Shown: positions 41,413 to 50,875, counted from the first letter of the stretch. The stretch is DNA of 64,000 bases from Neorhizobium alkalisoli (GCF_002968635.1 NZ_PVBN01000016.1:60611-124610), one strand, 5' to 3'. Numbers and translations are program-made. The notes: generated by a model not told the origin, from the sequence alone.

Positions 41413-42018
41413 GTGGAAAAGTTCACCAAACTCACCGGCGTCGCAGCGCCGCTTCCGGTCGTGAATATCGATACGGACATGATCATTCCGAAGGACTACC
41501 TCAAGACGATCAAGCGCACCGGCCTCGGCAAGGGTCTCTTTGCGGAAGCCCGCTATAACGAAGACGGCGCTGAAAACCCGGATTTCGTGCTGAACAAGCC
41601 GGCATACAGAAATGCCAAGATTCTGGTTGCCGGTGACAATTTCGGCTGCGGCTCTTCCCGTGAGCATGCGCCCTGGGCGCTTCTCGATTTCGGCATTCGC
41701 TGCGTCATCTCCACGAGCTTCGCGGACATCTTCTACAATAACTGTTTCAAGAACGGCATCCTGCCGATCGTCGTCAGCCCGGAAAACCTGGAAAAGCTGA
41801 TGGACGATGCCGAGCGCGGCTCGAACGCCATCCTCTCTGTCGATCTGGAAGCGCAGGAAATCACCGGTCCGGACGGCGGTTCGATCCATTTCGACATCGA
41901 TCCCGGCCGTCGCCACATCATGCTCGAAGGCCTCGACGATATCGCCTCGACCATGAAGAGCGATGCCGCAATCAGCAGCTTCGAGACCAAGAACCGCACC
42001 GAGCGCCCCTGGCTCTGA
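41413..42018 (+). CDS. leuD: 3-isopropylmalate dehydratase small subunit
   Basis: This 201-aa swivelling-domain subunit pairs with LeuC to isomerise 2- to 3-isopropylmalate in leucine synthesis. VEKFTKLTGVAAPLPVVNID, TDMIIPKDYLKTIKRTGLG and GDNFGCGSSREHAPWAL are conserved. GTG 41413 has GGAGG 6 bases before it, better than ATG 41398, which precedes that site. leuC is not in the window. Followed by a RidA-family gene and leuB. Confidence 0.96.
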   Translation: MEKFTKLTGVAAPLPVVNIDTDMIIPKDYLKTIKRTGLGKGLFAEARYNEDGAENPDFVLNKPAYRNAKILVAGDNFGCGSSREHAPWALLDFGIRCVISTSFADIFYNNCFKNGILPIVVSPENLEKLMDDAERGSNAILSVDLEAQEITGPDGGSIHFDIDPGRRHIMLEGLDDIASTMKSDAAISSFETKNRTERPWL

Positions 42019-42033
42019 TCAGGACACGCTCTC

Positions 42034-42423
42034 ATGGTCAAGCGGATCTCCTCCGGATCGCCTTTCGAAACGCGGATCGGTTATTCACGCGCCGTCGTGG
42101 ACCGGGACATGGTCTACGTCTCCGGCACGACCGGCTATGATTATGCAAAGATGGAAATGCCAGACGATGTTGCGGCCCAGACGCGCAACGCGCTAGGCAC
42201 CATCGAAAAAGCCCTGAAGGAAGCCGGAAGCGGTCTGCAGGACGTCCTGCGTGTGCGTTACTACCTGGTCGATATGGCCGACTATGACGCCGTCGTGGAT
42301 GTGCTCGGCGCAACCTTTTCCGAAATCCGACCCGCCGCGACCATGGTCGTCTGCGGTCTCACCACGCCTGAAATGAAAATCGAGATCGAAGTCACCGCCC
42401 GCGTCGGCGCCGGCAGTTCCTGA
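42034..42423 (+). CDS. RidA/YjgF-family protein
   Basis: This 129-aa protein includes SPFETRIGYSRAVVDRDMVYVSG, TRNALGTIEKALKEAGSGLQDVLRVRYYLVD and a C-terminal MKIEIEVTARV, a RidA-family pattern (the substrate Arg may be Arg80-82 region; the usual R of TRxxVxD is present as RYYLVD). RidA proteins destroy reactive enamine/imine intermediates formed by PLP enzymes; location between leuD and leuB suggests a role around amino-acid synthesis. Confidence 0.87.
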   Translation: MVKRISSGSPFETRIGYSRAVVDRDMVYVSGTTGYDYAKMEMPDDVAAQTRNALGTIEKALKEAGSGLQDVLRVRYYLVDMADYDAVVDVLGATFSEIRPAATMVVCGLTTPEMKIEIEVTARVGAGSS

Positions 42424-42433
42424 ACCTTTCCAG

Positions 42434-42460
42434 CCTCGTCCTCGACAGGCTCGGACGAGG
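42434..42460 (+). terminator. Stem-loop before leuB
   Basis: CCTCGTCC (42434-42441) pairs with GGACGAGG (42453-42460), loop 11 bases, followed by TTTCGCC. It lies 10 bases after the RidA-like stop and 65 bases before leuB; either a weak terminator or part of a leuB leader. Confidence 0.4.
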
Positions 42461-42525
42461 TTTCGCCAGGCGCGAGATCCGCGCGGGAGGACCTGAGCCT
42501 GCAAAAACCAAGGACACCACAAGAT

Positions 42526-43635
42526 ATGGCAAAGAACCTCTTCCTCCTTCCCGGCGACGGTATCGGCCCTGAGGCCATGGGCGAAGTCCGCAAGATCATC
42601 GCCCACATGAACAGCGCCATGCAGGCCGATTTCGCGCTCGACGAAGGCTTGGTCGGGGGCTGCGCCTATGACGCTCACGGCGTCGCCATTTCCGAGGAAG
42701 ACATGGCCAAGGCCATGGAGGCGGATGCCGTGCTCTTCGGCGCCGTCGGCGGACCGAAATGGGATCACGTTCCTTACGAGGTTCGCCCGGAAGCCGGTCT
42801 GCTGCGCCTGCGCAAGGACCTGGAGCTCTTCGCCAATCTGCGGCCCGCCATCTGCTATCCGGCGCTCGCGTCTGCTTCGTCTCTGAAGCCGGAACTGGTC
42901 GAAGGCCTCGACATTCTGATCGTTCGGGAATTGACTGGCGGCGTTTACTTCGGCGAACCGAAGGAAATCATCGATCTCGGGAATGGACAAAAGCGCGGCA
43001 TCGACACGCAGGTCTACGATACCTATGAGATCGAGCGCATCGCCGGCGTTGCCTTCGAGCTTGCCCGCACCCGCAGCAATGCAGTCTGCTCCATGGAAAA
43101 GCGCAACGTCATGAAGTCCGGCGTGCTCTGGAACCAGGTGGTCACCGAGACTCACAAGCGCTCCTATTCAGAGGTAAAGCTCGAGCATATGCTGGCCGAT
43201 GCCGGCGGCATGCAGCTGGTGCGCCAGCCGAAGCAGTTCGATGTCATCGTCACCGACAACCTGTTCGGCGACATGCTCTCCGACGTCGCGGCCATGCTGA
43301 CCGGCTCGCTCGGCATGCTGCCGTCCGCCTCGCTCGGCGCACCCGATACCAAGACCGGCAAGCGCAAGGCGCTCTATGAGCCGGTACACGGCTCGGCACC
43401 TGACATCGCCGGCAACGGCATTGCCAATCCGATCGCAATGATCGCCTCCTTTGCCATGTGCCTGCGTTATTCCTTCAATATGGTCAAGGAAGCGGACAAT
43501 CTGGAAAAGGCGATCGCCAACGTGCTGGATCAGGGCATCCGCACCGGCGACATCATGGCCGAGGGCTGCCGCCAAGTCGGTACGTCCGAAATGGGCGACG
43601 CGATCCTCAAGGAGTTCGTCAGCCTCTCCGCCTGA
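42526..43635 (+). CDS. leuB: 3-isopropylmalate dehydrogenase
   Basis: This 369-aa NAD-dependent enzyme oxidatively decarboxylates 3-isopropylmalate in leucine synthesis. Motifs: LLPGDGIGPEAMGEVRKI, VGGPKWD, RPEAGLLRLRKDLELFANLRP, VRELTGGVYFGEPKE, and VTDNLFGDMLSDVAAMLTGSLG with the Mg-binding Asp pair. Length fits the family. A strong terminator follows. Confidence 0.97.
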   Translation: MAKNLFLLPGDGIGPEAMGEVRKIIAHMNSAMQADFALDEGLVGGCAYDAHGVAISEEDMAKAMEADAVLFGAVGGPKWDHVPYEVRPEAGLLRLRKDLELFANLRPAICYPALASASSLKPELVEGLDILIVRELTGGVYFGEPKEIIDLGNGQKRGIDTQVYDTYEIERIAGVAFELARTRSNAVCSMEKRNVMKSGVLWNQVVTETHKRSYSEVKLEHMLADAGGMQLVRQPKQFDVIVTDNLFGDMLSDVAAMLTGSLGMLPSASLGAPDTKTGKRKALYEPVHGSAPDIAGNGIANPIAMIASFAMCLRYSFNMVKEADNLEKAIANVLDQGIRTGDIMAEGCRQVGTSEMGDAILKEFVSLSA

Positions 43636-43645
43636 TGCCCATACC

Positions 43646-43675
43646 GGTCTTTCCGCACAGTGCGGAAAGACCTTT
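43646..43675 (+). terminator. Rho-independent terminator after leuB
   Basis: A perfect 12-bp stem, GGTCTTTCCGCA (43646-43657) with its complement (43661-43672), has a 3-base loop; TTT and, after CGCCG, TTTTGTTTT follow. It begins 11 bases after the leuB stop. Confidence 0.8.
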
Positions 43676-43765
43676 CGCCGTTTTGTTTTCAGCATCTGGC
43701 TACCCATATCGAGAAATCTATGGGAGAGAGCGCGGAGATCGCTCCCGCGCCACGGATAGAGGCCG

Positions 43766-44572
43766 ATGAAACGGACAATCGAAAAACTGAAATACCGCCG
43801 CTATCGCTACCATCCAGGGTCTTCCTCGCCCCGGTTGTGGCCCTATGCGCTGGTTACGGTCAACCTGATCCTGATCGCCTTTTTCCTGCTGGATGCCCCC
43901 GTCGGTTCCTATGCGGCTCATACCCGCAATCTTCTGAAACCTTTCGGAGAAACCATTACCGACCTCGGCAAGTCCGGCTGGATCCTGTTTGGAAGCGCCA
44001 TCATTTTCTTCGAGGCGCTCGCCGTCATCCGGCTTGCGCCGACGCTGAAGGCGCGCTTCCAGGCGATGCTTGTCAGCCATATGGCCATCTACCTCTTCCT
44101 CTGCGTTGCCGGCTCCGGGCTGGCGGCCAATCTCTTGAAGCGCATCATCGGGCGGGCGCGCCCTGTTCTTTACGAACAGTGGTCTTCATACGGGTTCAAT
44201 CCCTTTTCCGGCTCCCGCTTCGAGAGTTTTCCCTCCGGCCATGCCACGACCGTCGGCGCCTTCCTGATGGCCATGGCCATCCTTGCCCCGCCTTACAGAC
44301 TTCTCTTTCTGGTCATGAGCCTTTGGGTCGGCTTTTCACGCGTCATCGTTGCCGCCCATTATCCGAGCGACGTGGTCGCCGGCCTTTCCTTTGGCGCCTG
44401 GTTCTCGATCCTCACGGCGATTGCCTTCTCCCGTTACGGCCTGCTGTTCAGGCAGGAACCGGACGGATGGCCGGTTTTGCGCCGACCGATACCCTTGATC
44501 ATGCGCCCCGATCGCGTAAACGCACCTTTCCCGCCACGCGGAACGCCTCCAGCGCGTGAGGAGAAGGCTTGA
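43766..44572 (+). CDS. PAP2-family membrane phosphatase
   Basis: This 268-aa integral membrane protein has the full PAP2 triad: K-x6-RP as KRIIGRARP, PSGH in SFPSGHATT, and SR-x5-H-x3-D as SRVIVAAHYPSD. Around five hydrophobic segments surround it. Family members dephosphorylate phosphatidate, undecaprenyl pyrophosphate or lipid A; LpxE-like lipid A phosphatases occur in Rhizobium, but this sequence alone does not tell which. ATG 43766 opens a basic N-terminus (KRTIEKLKYRRYR). Confidence 0.88.
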   Translation: MKRTIEKLKYRRYRYHPGSSSPRLWPYALVTVNLILIAFFLLDAPVGSYAAHTRNLLKPFGETITDLGKSGWILFGSAIIFFEALAVIRLAPTLKARFQAMLVSHMAIYLFLCVAGSGLAANLLKRIIGRARPVLYEQWSSYGFNPFSGSRFESFPSGHATTVGAFLMAMAILAPPYRLLFLVMSLWVGFSRVIVAAHYPSDVVAGLSFGAWFSILTAIAFSRYGLLFRQEPDGWPVLRRPIPLIMRPDRVNAPFPPRGTPPAREEKA

Positions 44573-44585
44573 AAGAAATGAAAAA

Positions 44586-44614
44586 CCCGGCGCAGAAACT
44601 GCGCCGGGCTTTTT
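44586..44614. terminator. Bidirectional terminator between PAP2 and MHS transporter genes
   Basis: CCCGGCGCA (44586-44594) pairs with TGCGCCGGG (44600-44608) around GAAAC, followed by CTTTTT on the plus strand and preceded by AAAAA, giving a T-run on the minus strand too. It separates two convergent genes. Confidence 0.9.
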
Positions 44615-44640
44615 CGTTATCGGTTCCTTCCGGTGAAAGA

Positions 44641-46524
44641 CTATTCCGCGTGGATATCGCGATCCTTCGTTTCAGGCAGGAAGAGCAAGCCGATCACCAG
44701 TGTGATGCCGGCAAATACGATCGGGTACCAGAGGCCAAAGTAGATATCGCCCTTGGCGGCACTCATTGCGAATGCCGTCGCCGGCAGAAGGCCACCGAAC
44801 CAGCCGTTGCCGATATGGTAGGGCAGCGACATGCCGGTGTAGCGGATGCGGGTCGGGAAGAGTTCAACCAGCAGGGCCGCGATCGGGCCATAGACCATGG
44901 TGACATAGATCACCAGAACCGTCAGGATGGCGATGATCGCTACCCAATTGACCGCCTGCGGATCAGCCACCATCGAGAAGGTGCCGGAGTTCGGGACAGT
45001 GTAGACTGCCATCTCGGTCACGCCAGTGGCTTCTTCTGCAGTCAGCAGCTTCTGTGTCACGAGGTCGGGACCTGCAACTGAAGCCTTGTTGCCGGCGCGA
45101 ACGGCGGCTGCATCGAGCTTCAGTTCCGGATTTGCCGCAATGAAGGCATCAAGCTTTGCGTCCGGCACCTTCGAGGCAGCGCGTGCCAGCGGATAACCGC
45201 TCGCCTGCAGTGCAACGTTCACCTGCTTCTGGAATGCTCCATCCTTGGCCTTTGCATCAGCGCCGGCAGCGACGGCGTCATAGCTGGTGATCGTCGCATC
45301 GCCGATCTTCACGGTGGCCGGCGTACCGGCTGGACCGGCAACGACCTCGTAAGGCACCGAATTGCGGGTCAGGTACGAAGTCGCAATGTCGCAGGACGTG
45401 GTGAACTTTGCTGTACCTGTCGGGTTGAACTGGAACTTGCAGTCGCCCGGAGCCGCCGTCACCGTCGCCCGCACACTTGCCTGGGCTTGCGCCAGAGCCG
45501 GATTGCCGGCCCAGGTCATGGCCTTGAACAGCGGGAAGTAGGTCACCATGGCCAGAAGCAGACCTGCCATGATGATCGGCTTGCGGCCGATCTTGTCGGA
45601 AAGCCAGCCGAAGAAGACGAAGAAGCCGGTGCCCAGAAGAAGCGAGGCAGCAACCATCAGGTTCGCGGACTGCGCATCAACCTTGAGAATGTTCTGCAGG
45701 AAGAACAAGGCGTAGAACTGGCCGGAATACCAGACGACGGCCTGACCGACCACTGCGCCGAACAGAGCGAGAAGCGCGATCTTCGCGTTCCGCCACTGGC
45801 CGAATGCCTCTGTGAGCGGAGCCTTGGACCCCTTGCCTTCTTCCTTCATCTTCTTGAAGGCAGGCGACTCGTTCATCTTCAGACGAATCCAGACCGACAC
45901 TCCGAGCAGGATGACCGAAAGGAGGAACGGAATGCGCCATCCCCAGGCAGCAAAGGCTTCACGACCCATGATCAACTGGACGCCGAGAATGACGACCAGC
46001 GACAGGAACAGACCGAGGGTAGCCGTGGTCTGAATCCACGAGGTGAAAAAGCCGCGCCGGCCATGCGGCGCATGTTCCGCCACGTAGGTCGCAGCACCAC
46101 CGTATTCGCCGCCCAGCGCCAGACCCTGCAGCATGCGCAGCGCGATCAGCAGGATCGGAGCAGCGATGCCGATCGAAGCTGCGCCGGGCAGAATGCCGAC
46201 CAGGAAGGTCGAAAGACCCATGATCAGAATGGTGACGAGGAAGGTGTATTTGCGGCCGACGAGGTCGCCAAGACGGCCGAACACAAGCGCGCCGAAAGGG
46301 CGCACCAGGAAGCCTGCGGCGAAAGCCAGGAGCGCAAAGATGTTTCGGGTGGTTTCCGGATATTGGCTGAAGAAGGCAGCGCCGATGAAGGTTGCCAGTG
46401 AGCCGTAAAGATAGAAGTCGTACCATTCGAAAACAGTGCCGAGCGAGGAGGCGAAGATAACCTTCTTCTCCTCTCGCGTCATACCGCCGGTTCTTACCTC
46501 GGCAGTCGTTGCGACATTTGCCAT
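44641..46524 (-). CDS. MHS-family metabolite:H+ symporter with large soluble insertion
   Basis: This 627-aa MFS protein belongs to the metabolite:H+ symporter family (VFEWYDFYLYGSLA, FGALVFGRLGDLVGRKYTF, LRMLQGLALGGEYGGAATYVAEHAP). Usual length is about 430-550 residues; here residues about 340-525 form an Ala-rich hydrophilic segment, placed after helix 8, with Cys362 and Cys378 as a possible disulfide pair. Helices resume at VNWVAIIAILTVLVIYV. GGGAGGACGACA precedes ATG 46524. Substrate unknown (carboxylates or osmolytes are typical). Confidence 0.88.
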   Translation of the reverse strand: MANVATTAEVRTGGMTREEKKVIFASSLGTVFEWYDFYLYGSLATFIGAAFFSQYPETTRNIFALLAFAAGFLVRPFGALVFGRLGDLVGRKYTFLVTILIMGLSTFLVGILPGAASIGIAAPILLIALRMLQGLALGGEYGGAATYVAEHAPHGRRGFFTSWIQTTATLGLFLSLVVILGVQLIMGREAFAAWGWRIPFLLSVILLGVSVWIRLKMNESPAFKKMKEEGKGSKAPLTEAFGQWRNAKIALLALFGAVVGQAVVWYSGQFYALFFLQNILKVDAQSANLMVAASLLLGTGFFVFFGWLSDKIGRKPIIMAGLLLAMVTYFPLFKAMTWAGNPALAQAQASVRATVTAAPGDCKFQFNPTGTAKFTTSCDIATSYLTRNSVPYEVVAGPAGTPATVKIGDATITSYDAVAAGADAKAKDGAFQKQVNVALQASGYPLARAASKVPDAKLDAFIAANPELKLDAAAVRAGNKASVAGPDLVTQKLLTAEEATGVTEMAVYTVPNSGTFSMVADPQAVNWVAIIAILTVLVIYVTMVYGPIAALLVELFPTRIRYTGMSLPYHIGNGWFGGLLPATAFAMSAAKGDIYFGLWYPIVFAGITLVIGLLFLPETKDRDIHAE

Positions 46525-47031
46525 TGTCGTCCTCCCAAAGAATAAACTCGCGTGCCGGCTCCCATGTCCTTTCCCTCCTGGACATGGATAGGGCGACGCA
46601 TTGTCGCAGATTGGCAGAATTCGAGGCAAAGGAAGAGAGATGCTTTGGGATTATGACTTTCGTCTAATACCGGGGCACCGGGCGTAATGAAATATCTCAG
46701 CAAGGAGGGATGACATTGCTCTTGTTACCTGCGGTTCAAGCCATCGCTTGACTCATGACGAAAATCTTCTAAACACCTTCGCGAACGGAAAGACACATCT
46801 ATGCGTGCTCGCGAATTCGACATCGCTGCCTTTGCACTGCCGGCTGCTCAGCTCGGGCAGCGGGCATGTTTTTCCGCTTTCTCTAAAACCATGGCCAAAA
46901 CGACGACGAAAACCGTCTGACGTCTCTGGCCGCCGCTCTCTCCCCGGCAAGGCCGGGGACCAGGAATACGCGGACGAAATCCCGCGGCTTCCCCCTCACC
47001 GGATCGAGGAGAGACAGAAAGAGAGCAAAAA
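46525..47031. other. Intergenic region between MHS transporter and asd
   Basis: In these 507 bases I see no convincing gene: the open frames present lack a Shine-Dalgarno or family character. It must hold two divergent promoters. CCATGTCC (46562-46569) pairs with GGACATGG (46580-46587) in the transporter leader. CCCCGGC (46942-46948) pairs with GCCGGGG (46952-46958), giving a hairpin 73 bases before asd without a T-run. Confidence 0.6.
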
Positions 47032-48066
47032 ATGGGTTTCAAGATTGCAGTCGCTGGGGCAACCGGCAATGTCGGCAGGGAAATGCTGACAATTCTTTCC
47101 GAACGCGGCTTTCCGGCGGGTGAGGTCGTGGCACTTGCTTCCGCTCGTTCCCAGGGAACCGATGTTTCTTACGGCGACCGTACGCTGAAGGTTTCCAATC
47201 TCGAAAACTACGACTTTTCCGACACCGATATCTGCCTGATGTCGGCCGGCGGCGAGATATCCAAGAAGTGGTCCCCGAAGATCGGCGCCCAGGGCTGCGT
47301 CGTCATCGATAACTCGTCTGCTTGGCGCTACGACTCCGAAGTGCCTCTGATCGTGCCGGAAGTGAACCCGGATGCGATCGACGGGTTTACCAGGAAGAAC
47401 ATCATTGCCAACCCGAATTGCTCGACTGCTCAGCTCGTCGTCGCGCTGAAGCCACTCCACGACTTCGCCAAGATCAAGCGCGTCGTCGTTTCCACCTACC
47501 AGTCCGTTTCCGGTGCCGGTAAGGAAGGCATGGACGAGCTCTTCACCCAGACCCGCGCCGTCTTCGTCGCCGATCCCGTCGAGACGAAGAAGTTCACGAA
47601 GCGCATTGCCTTCAACGTCATCCCGCATATCGATGTCTTCATGGAAGACGGTTATACGAAGGAAGAGTGGAAGGTCCTGGCCGAGACGAAGAAGATGCTT
47701 GATCCGAAGATCAAGGTAACGTGCACTGCCGTGCGCGTCCCCGTCTTCATCGGTCACTCGGAATCAGTCAACATCGAGTTCGAAAACGAGATCACCGCTG
47801 ACCAGGCCCGCGATATCCTGCGCGAAGCGCCGGGCTGCCTGGTGATCGACAAGCACGAAAACGGCGGCTACATCACGCCTTACGAGTGCGCCGGGGAAGA
47901 TGCCACCTACATCTCCCGCATTCGCGAAGACGCAACGGTCGAGAACGGTCTCAATATGTGGGTCGTTTCGGACAACCTGCGTAAGGGTGCAGCGCTGAAC
48001 GCAGTGCAGATTGCCGAGCTGCTCGTGAACAGGGGCCTGATCAAGCCACGCAAGGCGGCAGCCTGA
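47032..48066 (+). CDS. asd: Aspartate-semialdehyde dehydrogenase
   Basis: This 344-aa NADPH enzyme makes aspartate semialdehyde, the branch point to lysine/diaminopimelate, threonine and methionine. KIAVAGATGNVGREML binds NADP; NPNCSTAQLVVAL contains the nucleophile Cys130; VSTYQSVSGAGKEGMDEL and VRVPVFIGHSESVNIEF are conserved. The ATG at 47032 is preceded by the purine-rich GAGCAAAAA, with no strong Shine-Dalgarno. Confidence 0.97.
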   Translation: MGFKIAVAGATGNVGREMLTILSERGFPAGEVVALASARSQGTDVSYGDRTLKVSNLENYDFSDTDICLMSAGGEISKKWSPKIGAQGCVVIDNSSAWRYDSEVPLIVPEVNPDAIDGFTRKNIIANPNCSTAQLVVALKPLHDFAKIKRVVVSTYQSVSGAGKEGMDELFTQTRAVFVADPVETKKFTKRIAFNVIPHIDVFMEDGYTKEEWKVLAETKKMLDPKIKVTCTAVRVPVFIGHSESVNIEFENEITADQARDILREAPGCLVIDKHENGGYITPYECAGEDATYISRIREDATVENGLNMWVVSDNLRKGAALNAVQIAELLVNRGLIKPRKAAA

Positions 48067-48102
48067 AAGCACTAAATTTATTAAACATGTTCGGATAAAA
48101 GA

Positions 48103-48125
48103 CCCTGCCAGAAATGGCGGGGTTT
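48103..48125 (+). terminator. Terminator after asd
   Basis: CCCTGCCA (48103-48110) pairs with TGGCGGGG (48115-48122, one T-G pair) around GAAA, then TTT; AAAAGA precedes it. It lies 37 bases after the asd stop. Confidence 0.6.
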
Positions 48126-48260
48126 CCCCGGCGAATCATCGCCCATCACGAACTGTTCATGAACGGGTGAGTTGCGAATGGTCGCTGCCCCCGTCATAAG
48201 GCCGAAAATACCTCCCCGGACGCTGCGACCAAGCGATCCGGCTGACCACGGATTTACTGT

Positions 48261-49073
48261 ATGAAGAAGATTTTGCTGGCAGGACTGATTGCAACCGGTT
48301 TCGTGACCACCACTCCGGCTTTTGCAGCGCTTCAATGCGGTAACGACTCATCCGGCTTTGCGCGCTGGGTCGACGAGTTCAAGCGCGTCGCTCCGGGGAA
48401 TGGCGTCAGCCCGTCGGTGGTGGAAAAGGCCTTCGCCGGCATCGCCTACAATCGCGAAACGATCCGAGCCGATCGTGGCCAGAAAAGTTTCAAGCTCTCC
48501 TTTGACGAATTCATGCGCAAACGCGGCGGGGCTGCCATCATCTCCCGCGGCAAGAGCATGAAGTCCGGCAACGCATCCCTCTTTGCGTCGATCGAGCGCC
48601 GCTACGGCGTACCGGCCGGACCGCTCCTTGCCATCTGGGGCATGGAGACCGGCTTCGGTGGCTTCATGGGCAATCAGCATACGCTATCGGCCGTTGCAAC
48701 GCTTGCTTACGACTGCCGCCGCTCAGCCTATTTCACGGAGCAGCTCTACGCCGCTCTCCAGCTTGTCGGCCGCGGTGACCTGAGCACCTCGGCGAAGGGT
48801 GCGGCTCACGGCGAGATCGGCCAGACCCAATTCCTGCCGCTGAACGTCGTACGTTACGGCGCCGATGGGGATGGGGATGGCCACGTCGACATGGTCCGCT
48901 CGCGCGCCGACGCGCTTGCCTCGACCGCCAACTTCCTGCGCGGCCATGGCTGGCGAGCCGGCGCCGGGTATCAGCCCGGAGAACCGAACTTCTCTGCCAT
49001 CCAGGGCTGGAATGCTGCGAGCGTCTATCAGCAGGCAATCGCCCACATCGGCGCCCGGATCGATGGTCAGTAA
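48261..49073 (+). CDS. Lytic murein transglycosylase (MltB-type, SLT_2)
   Basis: This 270-aa periplasmic enzyme has a Sec signal (KKILLAGLIATGFVTTTPAFA), then FARWVDEFKRVAPGNGVSPSVVEKAF, the catalytic Glu in LLAIWGMETGFGGFMGN, and GEIGQTQFLPLNVVRYGADGDGDGHVDM. It cuts the MurNAc-GlcNAc bond with formation of an anhydro end. There is no C-terminal peptidoglycan-binding domain and no lipobox. It converges with the carbonic anhydrase gene. Confidence 0.93.
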   Translation: MKKILLAGLIATGFVTTTPAFAALQCGNDSSGFARWVDEFKRVAPGNGVSPSVVEKAFAGIAYNRETIRADRGQKSFKLSFDEFMRKRGGAAIISRGKSMKSGNASLFASIERRYGVPAGPLLAIWGMETGFGGFMGNQHTLSAVATLAYDCRRSAYFTEQLYAALQLVGRGDLSTSAKGAAHGEIGQTQFLPLNVVRYGADGDGDGHVDMVRSRADALASTANFLRGHGWRAGAGYQPGEPNFSAIQGWNAASVYQQAIAHIGARIDGQ

Positions 49074-49089
49074 TTCAGCAAAGTGAAGG

Positions 49090-49764
49090 TCAGGCCGACG
49101 CCTGCTCGGCCTGAAGCCGCGACTCGTCCAGGTCCGGACGAATGAAATCGCCGTTCTCGTTCATCACCCACAATTCGCCGGTCGAGATGTCGAACCAGGC
49201 GCCGTGAATGCTGAGTTCGCCCTTCTCGCAACGTTTGCGCACAAACGGGAATGTCTCGAGATTGGCGATCGAATTGCGGATCGATACCCGTTCAAGCGCC
49301 GTCTGCCGCTCCGCCTGGGTCATGAAATCGTTGCTTTGGATCAGTTCGGCCGCTGGCCGGACCAGCGCCATCCACCGGCCGATGAAATCGCCGGGCGAAA
49401 GCGGCTCCATCGCCGGATCGAGCGCCGCCCGAATACCGCCGCAGCGACCATGACCCATGACGACGATATTCTCGATTTCCAACACCTGCACCGCATATTC
49501 CAGCGCCGCCGAGGTGGCGTGAAACTGGCTGTCCGGCTCGTAGGGCGGCACCATGTTGGCGACGTTGCGGACCACGAAAAGTTCGCCCGGGCCGCAATCG
49601 AAAATGGTTTCCGGCGCAGCGCGAGAATCGCAACAGGCAATGAGAAGCGCATGGGGCTTCTGTCCGGTTTCCGCCAGCACGCGGTAGCGTTCGCGTTCGT
49701 CGGTGTAGCGCCCGCTCATGAAGCTGCGGTAACCCGCCAGAAGTCTGTCTGGAAAATCCATCAT
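49090..49764 (-). CDS. Beta-type carbonic anhydrase
   Basis: This 224-aa zinc enzyme interconverts CO2 and bicarbonate. The ligands are visible: Cys45-x-Asp-x-Arg in ACCDSRAAPE, and His105-x2-Cys108 in GHGRCGG. ELFVVRNVANMVPPYE is a beta-class hallmark. Start is ATG 49764 or the adjacent ATG 49761; neither has a strong Shine-Dalgarno. It lies 70 bases after pdxY on the same strand. Confidence 0.95.
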   Translation of the reverse strand: MMDFPDRLLAGYRSFMSGRYTDERERYRVLAETGQKPHALLIACCDSRAAPETIFDCGPGELFVVRNVANMVPPYEPDSQFHATSAALEYAVQVLEIENIVVMGHGRCGGIRAALDPAMEPLSPGDFIGRWMALVRPAAELIQSNDFMTQAERQTALERVSIRNSIANLETFPFVRKRCEKGELSIHGAWFDISTGELWVMNENGDFIRPDLDESRLQAEQASA

Positions 49765-49834
49765 GGGGAAAGGATTATAGCGCCGGCGGCCCAATATCAA
49801 CGGTGATTGTGCAGTTGCTAAGATGAAAGCCGCA

Positions 49835-50707
49835 TCAACGTTTCGCCCGCTGCAGCGGGTGCACGAGCCTGCGCATCTGTACCATCGCCATCGGCGTGGA
49901 AAGGCTGGAAGCATCCGTCTCCAATGTCAGTTCGTCTCCTCCTCGCTTGGCCGTGCGCGCGAGAATCTCGAAAACGCTGGCCGTTGCGAGCTGCAACGCC
50001 TTTTCCTCATCCATGCCGGCCAGAATACGCCCCAGGAAAAGGGCGCTGAGGAGATCGCCGAGACCGTTCGGCGGATTGTCGATCAGCCGATGCTCGGCGA
50101 GCAATGCATGTTTACCGGTGAGATAGAGATTGCCGGTACCGCCTGCCATCATCGGAACGGCAGAGGTGACCAGGATGCGCGGCGGTCCCAGCGCGATCGC
50201 GGCGTCCATGATCTCGTTGTTGGTTTCCAGCGGCGCTCCGGAAAGCCAGGCAAGCTCGTAACGATTGGGCGTCGCGATGGTGGCAAGCGGAATAAGCTCG
50301 TCGCGGATCGCCTCTGCGGTCGGCTGTGGGATATAGAGCCCGCCGAGATCGCCCATCACCGGGTCGCAGACATAGAGGAGCTGCGGATTTTTCTCCCTCA
50401 AGGCCCGGATCAGCCGTGCCACCGAGCGCGGTTGGGCGGCGTTGCCGAAATAGCCCGTCAGGACGGCCTTCACCTCACCGAGCCATGGCGCACGAATGAG
50501 ATCGTCTATAGCTTTGTCGAAATCTGATTCGTGGAAAGTCAGCCTCGTGGAAGGCCCATGACCCGGATGCCAGGGAAGAACGATGGTCGGCATTGCCCAC
50601 ACTGGATATCCAAGCGTTTCCAAGGCGAAGACGGCGGCGCGATTGCCGACAGAGCCGCGAATGACGTGGCTGGAAATGACGATGACGGCATTGCTGTTGT
50701 CCTGCAT
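49835..50707 (-). CDS. pdxY: Pyridoxal/pyridoxamine kinase
   Basis: This 290-aa ribokinase-fold enzyme phosphorylates pyridoxal in the vitamin B6 salvage pathway. AVIVISSHVIRGSVGNRAAVFALE, VLTGYFGNAAQ, VCDPVMGDLGGLYIP, ATPNRYELAWLSG and PPNGLGDLLSALFLG (catalytic Asp) fit PdxY. The ATG 50707 start excludes an upstream stretch (open to 50815) without family features. It diverges from the glutamate dehydrogenase gene. Confidence 0.93.
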   Translation of the reverse strand: MQDNSNAVIVISSHVIRGSVGNRAAVFALETLGYPVWAMPTIVLPWHPGHGPSTRLTFHESDFDKAIDDLIRAPWLGEVKAVLTGYFGNAAQPRSVARLIRALREKNPQLLYVCDPVMGDLGGLYIPQPTAEAIRDELIPLATIATPNRYELAWLSGAPLETNNEIMDAAIALGPPRILVTSAVPMMAGGTGNLYLTGKHALLAEHRLIDNPPNGLGDLLSALFLGRILAGMDEEKALQLATASVFEILARTAKRGGDELTLETDASSLSTPMAMVQMRRLVHPLQRAKR

Positions 50708-50875
50708 GAGTCTGGTTTCCGACTTCGATGGCCTGTTGATGGTTTCTTCGCACGGCTGTGTCAATAATAGTCCAAAAGAATGCGGCAACCTGGCATGTGG
50801 ACATGGATCGGCCACGTTGCGACAAGATGACAGAGCATGAAATAATTCGGCTCAATCGAAAAAGGGGAGGGGGAA

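Noticed and set aside
46748..47089. 113-codon plus-strand open frame in the gap before asd
   Set aside because: It overlaps the asd start in another frame, has no ribosome-binding site and no recognisable protein pattern.
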